From assembly GCA_009782725.1 (NCBI GenBank), contig WRIM01000022.1:1-7517 (forward strand): 7,517 nucleotides of DNA, written 5' to 3'. Position numbers and translations under genes: made by a program. This DNA comes from Alphaproteobacteria bacterium (GTDB lineage: Bacteria; Pseudomonadota; Alphaproteobacteria; Rs-D84). Below the pieces are notes generated by a model. The model was not told the DNA's origin. It saw only the letters and a program-made list of their open reading frames with translations, and made no database searches. Of this stretch, positions 6,101 through 7,517 are shown in pieces; position 1 is the stretch's first letter, and every line of letters begins with the position of its first letter.

Positions 6101-7443
6101 CGCAAATCAAATCGGAATATATAAAGTCGACGAAAAAAGACAAAGGGGTCGATAACCGGACAAAAACCGAAAAAGCTTGGCTTGAAGAAGCGGCATCGGA
6201 CGACGGAAAACACATGCGGCAAATGTTCACTCAGTATAAGTACAAAAACTGCATATCAAAGGAATTATTGGCGGCCGTAATAAAATTCTTTGGGCTGAAG
6301 CAAGACGGCGGATTATACGACCCACAAGAAAAACGCATCGCCAAAGGAAAAAGAAAATCTGGCGGCGCGGCCGCATCCGACCCGGCCTTGGCGGACAAAC
6401 CCGCGCAAACAGAATCGATAGAATCATTCGTCGAAACTGAATTCGTCGACATGACAGAGCCTCAGGAATACCCCCCCCCTCACCTTTTGTCAAGCCATTC
6501 CGCGGGTTCAGACACGCCTTTGCATAAAAACACCATATCCGACGCCGTTTTACCCGACCCGGACCTTGATAAATTTATAAATAGCCGCAACGCCGAACCG
6601 GACATCCAACCCCTGCCGGCACCGACCGCGGCACCCAAAACAATAAAAGAAATTCCGGTATCTTGGACGGTTTTTGACGACAGGTTTTCTACTGTAAAAA
6701 TCGGAAAATACACAATATTCAGCAAGCAAGAAAATATATTCGATGTCGCGCCCCGGATATCCGGGAAAGTTCTGGACATAGAATACATTGACCCCGTGAA
6801 CAACAAACAAACCCATGACGTTTATCAAACCAAAGACTATGACGAAAACACCGGCATAAAAAAATATACCACCGGAAACATGGGCCCGATCCGAGAAGTG
6901 TCCGAAATAAAAAAAGGACTTGAGTTAAAATATCATAATTACCGCGCCACTAACCAGATATTGGAACATAAGCAAAGCGACGCTTTAAAGTTCGTGGTAA
7001 ATAAAATAACCGAAGCCCGAAATCTTGTCATAAGCACGCCCGCGGCCGCCGCGGCCGAACCGACGCTTGTGGAATATTACATGCATGCCCCGAATATGAT
7101 AAGCGTATGGATCGGCGGAAAGCCATTTATTACCAAACAAGAAATAACCGTTCCGGAATTGTATATGAACGACCGCGCTCTTGATATTTATTATCCGTCT
7201 TCGGTCGACGACTTTCACAAAATCATACTGCCCGGCATGACGGAATCGGAACCATACGCGGAATTCATACCAAGCAATGATTTTTGCATAAGCGATGTTA
7301 AGAAAAGCACGGAATACGGCGGGGGATTGGCATTAAGGCTGGAAGATCGAAGCGTGCATTATCTGCTTAACAAATCGCGCGAAATGGAACGGATTGGCAA
7401 TCGCGTGTTCAAACTGAAACAGGTATTTGAGATTCAGAAATAA
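3199..7443 (+). CDS. Very large multidomain protein of unknown function with repeated modules
   Basis: 1414 residues; no family recognised. No signal peptide or membrane helix, so it is probably cytoplasmic unless exported by a system that needs no N-terminal signal. Regions: 1-215, mixed alpha/beta; 246-298, helical module copy A; 325-650, strand-rich with propeller-like phrases (YVFDLASGD, YYIYDMDRRENIITLKNE, WFDKATKKFIYSI, FDPESGKF); 651-725, basic and disordered (GRRGRKVGRG, KPKRKYTKLEK); 725-870, charged helices including a degenerate J-domain-like stretch; 897-949 and 990-1047, module copies B and C; 1050-1150, Pro/Ala/acid-rich linker; 1153-1275 and 1289-1411, tandem beta-rich modules joined by PAAAAAEP. 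Repeats, linkers and high Lys/Asn/Glu content suggest a scaffold or a large interaction protein, not an enzyme; I see no catalytic motif. ATG 3199 is the only sensible start: an in-frame stop is just upstream and the next Met is residue 149. It probably shares the exporter's transcript, with 41 bases between them. Confidence 0.9.
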   Translation: MDPIIRIKNSRVGYETLQSDIVTLGRKIPRRFIFAHVKNSKTGEEFHRVSVIKPDGSKRRILEKSTKESKTLYEYEDIPFVVLTKTTRGAKDKLILVDLNICDIVAEYGCDLIDYDVKTKTFFIQKYCDSAKLLKNILYKFSADNPNDMEEIEVVKYRKSPSTITIMSDGKVIVPPELQSAAAEFSLAQIFETLEKNPVLAQQFTTLFNKLVQTTNAAPTPPQYDVQENPELMPYTNKKRNRGQRTKAYWLNLAKTEGEEKLRVAFTNQKYFKKITPEMIEAVKEIFKDDYDSENQKIKWGQKDAPASTKTKKETVQTPAKQSPDVLLTVPGGEFRLHRRKNGNDDLLLKHNEPQPYYFRNRETFKKSTQTMKDANDITVECDFNQYGAPYALFQKKNRNGNYVLSFVNTETGEILWWNKKKPSANLQWLEFDPTTKKLYAQIFYSQNTNISTVDNLYVFDLASGDAPTLMKSKDYKRGDNAIIFKTKDNAQDCGRMRHVENKGAHSLWIDGTMALSLSSERVKPLFQYKNFIVLRRKTKIRAEYWYYIYDMDRRENIITLKNEENTTRGTRQIWFDKATKKFIYSITYGRNNISSTSLFQQFDPESGKFSQINKKDMIMSSLVFINNLNTDIEISDKEFEPDSQIIQKIDNTPAAPEIKSSGGQQSDVQPIYIKKLVGRRGRKVGRGITRMDQDPAPTIYVIDPTKPQKEPKPKRKYTKLEKSELYIKYSQMTYAELRAEEDMHNKNQGRLALANQTPISEELEYWLDYRETHGDKKQKTGRNRNRTMGRLPRDVTAMDLKNLYQKFMFLMHPRCEMAEDKILTEAKKTLTEIHNRETEEEAKAKLEKREYNRRQFENPEVLKFIMNWKECDFKHIYVMPDGAPVKRKYLGKVKFDEKTWIALGPDAVVAAVKNRLRNKKNKAKVTPELTAACIHFFGDGYNPETHEITPDAIAKVCGKEPPAEVISQIKSEYIKSTKKDKGVDNRTKTEKAWLEEAASDDGKHMRQMFTQYKYKNCISKELLAAVIKFFGLKQDGGLYDPQEKRIAKGKRKSGGAAASDPALADKPAQTESIESFVETEFVDMTEPQEYPPPHLLSSHSAGSDTPLHKNTISDAVLPDPDLDKFINSRNAEPDIQPLPAPTAAPKTIKEIPVSWTVFDDRFSTVKIGKYTIFSKQENIFDVAPRISGKVLDIEYIDPVNNKQTHDVYQTKDYDENTGIKKYTTGNMGPIREVSEIKKGLELKYHNYRATNQILEHKQSDALKFVVNKITEARNLVISTPAAAAAEPTLVEYYMHAPNMISVWIGGKPFITKQEITVPELYMNDRALDIYYPSSVDDFHKIILPGMTESEPYAEFIPSNDFCISDVKKSTEYGGGLALRLEDRSVHYLLNKSREMERIGNRVFKLKQVFEIQK
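3934..4092 (+). repeat. Protein-level repeat, helical module copy A (residues 246-298)
   Basis: Trp250 is followed exactly 25 residues later by ITPE (275-278), then Ala282, Phe287, Tyr291, Glu294 and Ile298. Copies B and C have the same spacing from Trp to the [IV][ST]-x-E motif. Copy A aligns with copy B over about 50 residues without a gap (offset 651). Confidence 0.7.
5887..6045 (+). repeat. Protein-level repeat, helical module copy B (residues 897-949)
   Basis: Trp901, then VTPEL (926-930), AA (932-933), FFG (937-939), Tyr942, Glu945, Ile949. It aligns without gaps to copy A (offset 651), and to copy C (offset 93) from Glu898 to Gly939. A hairpin-like phrase (YVMPDGAPVKRKYLGKVKF) precedes it. 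Confidence 0.7.
6166..6339 (+). repeat. Protein-level repeat, helical module copy C (residues 990-1047)
   Basis: EKAW (991-994), then ISKELLAAVIKFFG (1019-1032), which matches copy B at Glu, Leu, Ala, Ala, Ile, Phe, Phe and Gly with no gap. A six-residue insertion follows before YDPQEKRI (1040-1047), the counterpart of YNPETHEI in copy B. Confidence 0.7.
6471..6479 (+). repeat. C9 homopolymer inside the giant gene (possible slippage site)
   Basis: Nine consecutive C encode part of the Tyr-Pro-Pro-Pro of the disordered linker (residues 1091-1094). Losing one C would bring a stop at 6578-6580; gaining one would bring a stop at 6525-6527 (window coordinates). Either change removes both C-terminal modules. 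Confidence 0.6.
6655..7023 (+). repeat. C-terminal tandem module, copy 1 (residues 1153-1275)
   Basis: Beta-rich segment with V-x-I-G (1166-1169), F-x-K-Q-E (1174-1178), V-L-D-I-E-Y (1191-1196) and G-L-E-L-K (1240-1244). All four recur in copy 2 at an offset of 136-137 residues, so the duplication is clear at the protein level. Confidence 0.65.
7063..7431 (+). repeat. C-terminal tandem module, copy 2 (residues 1289-1411)
   Basis: Contains V-W-I-G (1303-1306), I-T-K-Q-E (1311-1315), A-L-D-I-Y-Y (1327-1332) and G-L-A-L-R (1376-1380), in step with copy 1. The separating linker is alanine-rich (1281-1287). The protein ends three residues after this module. Confidence 0.65.
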
Positions 7444-7445
7444 GA

Positions 7446-7517
7446 TTAAGCGGCGCGTTTCATGCCCGACTTTACTTCTCGCGCAATTTTGCGAATATCG
7501 TCGATCGGCACATGCGT
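7446..7517 (-). CDS. C-terminal end of a convergent gene, partial
   Basis: On the minus strand the frame is open from the window edge for 23 codons and ends in TAA at 7448-7446: THVPIDDIRKIAREVKSG, then MKRAA. Codon choice (CGC, GCC, AAA, ATT) fits the neighbouring genes and the peptide looks like an amphipathic helix with a basic tail. Only two bases separate its stop from the stop of the giant gene. No family can be named from 23 residues. A frame this short could be open by chance. Confidence 0.5.
   Translation of the reverse strand, partial: THVPIDDIRKIAREVKSGMKRAA

Noticed and set aside
7041..7058. GC-rich self-complementary run (GCGGCCGCCGCGGCC)
   Set aside because: It encodes the alanine linker between the C-terminal modules. 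Similar GCGGCCGC strings occur elsewhere in the window as Ala codons, so no regulatory role is supported.
1367..7443. Exporter and giant protein as a type I secretion system with its substrate
   Set aside because: The exporter lacks a C39 peptidase domain, there is no adaptor or outer-membrane gene, and the giant protein has no glycine-rich RTX repeats or double-glycine leader. Adjacency alone is not enough.

Overview
This window probably comes from an alphaproteobacterium. The grounds are the style of the MsbA-type exporter, a promoter of the Caulobacter/alphaproteobacterial kind (TTGATT, then GCTAACAT), a GTG start with no Shine-Dalgarno, and mixed codon use rich in CGC/GCG/GAC. This is inference: there is no rRNA or tRNA gene to confirm it.

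Left part (1-1229, minus strand, AT-rich). Two genes form a short operon. The upstream gene (192-1229) encodes a 345-residue L,D-transpeptidase-fold protein with a peptidoglycan-binding-like middle and a C-terminal HG-x8-GCID active-site motif of the DUF2778/Tlde1 kind; it has no signal peptide. Seventeen bases downstream, behind a strong Shine-Dalgarno, lies a small membrane protein gene (1-174, cut by the window edge) of about 30% GC. The pair looks like a cell-wall-targeting effector with its immunity protein, or alternatively a lysis enzyme with a holin-like partner.

Intergenic region (1230-1366). Two divergent promoters stand back to back, each with a TTGATT -35 box. The minus-strand promoter has a perfect extended TATAAT. 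About 6 nt after its predicted start, the transcript folds into a terminator-like hairpin ending in six U, which suggests attenuation of the effector operon. The plus-strand promoter places transcription start at or next to the GTG of the exporter, so that mRNA may be leaderless.

Right part (1367-7443, plus strand, higher GC). An intact MsbA-like ABC exporter (596 aa) is followed by a 1414-residue protein that I do not recognise. The exporter's stop codon overlaps the ATG of a 12-codon mini-ORF (TAATG), which ends 3 nt before the ATG of the giant gene, a possible stop-restart coupling. The giant protein has no signal peptide or membrane segment. It contains three widely spaced copies of a ~50-residue helical module anchored on one Trp, a beta-propeller-like middle, a degenerate J-domain-like stretch, disordered linkers, and a tandem pair of ~125-residue C-terminal modules. 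A C9 tract in its gene is a possible slippage site.

Right edge (7446-7517, minus strand). The last 23 codons of a convergent gene appear to end 2 bases from the giant gene's stop. No RNA genes, CRISPR arrays, insertion sequences or attachment sites were seen.
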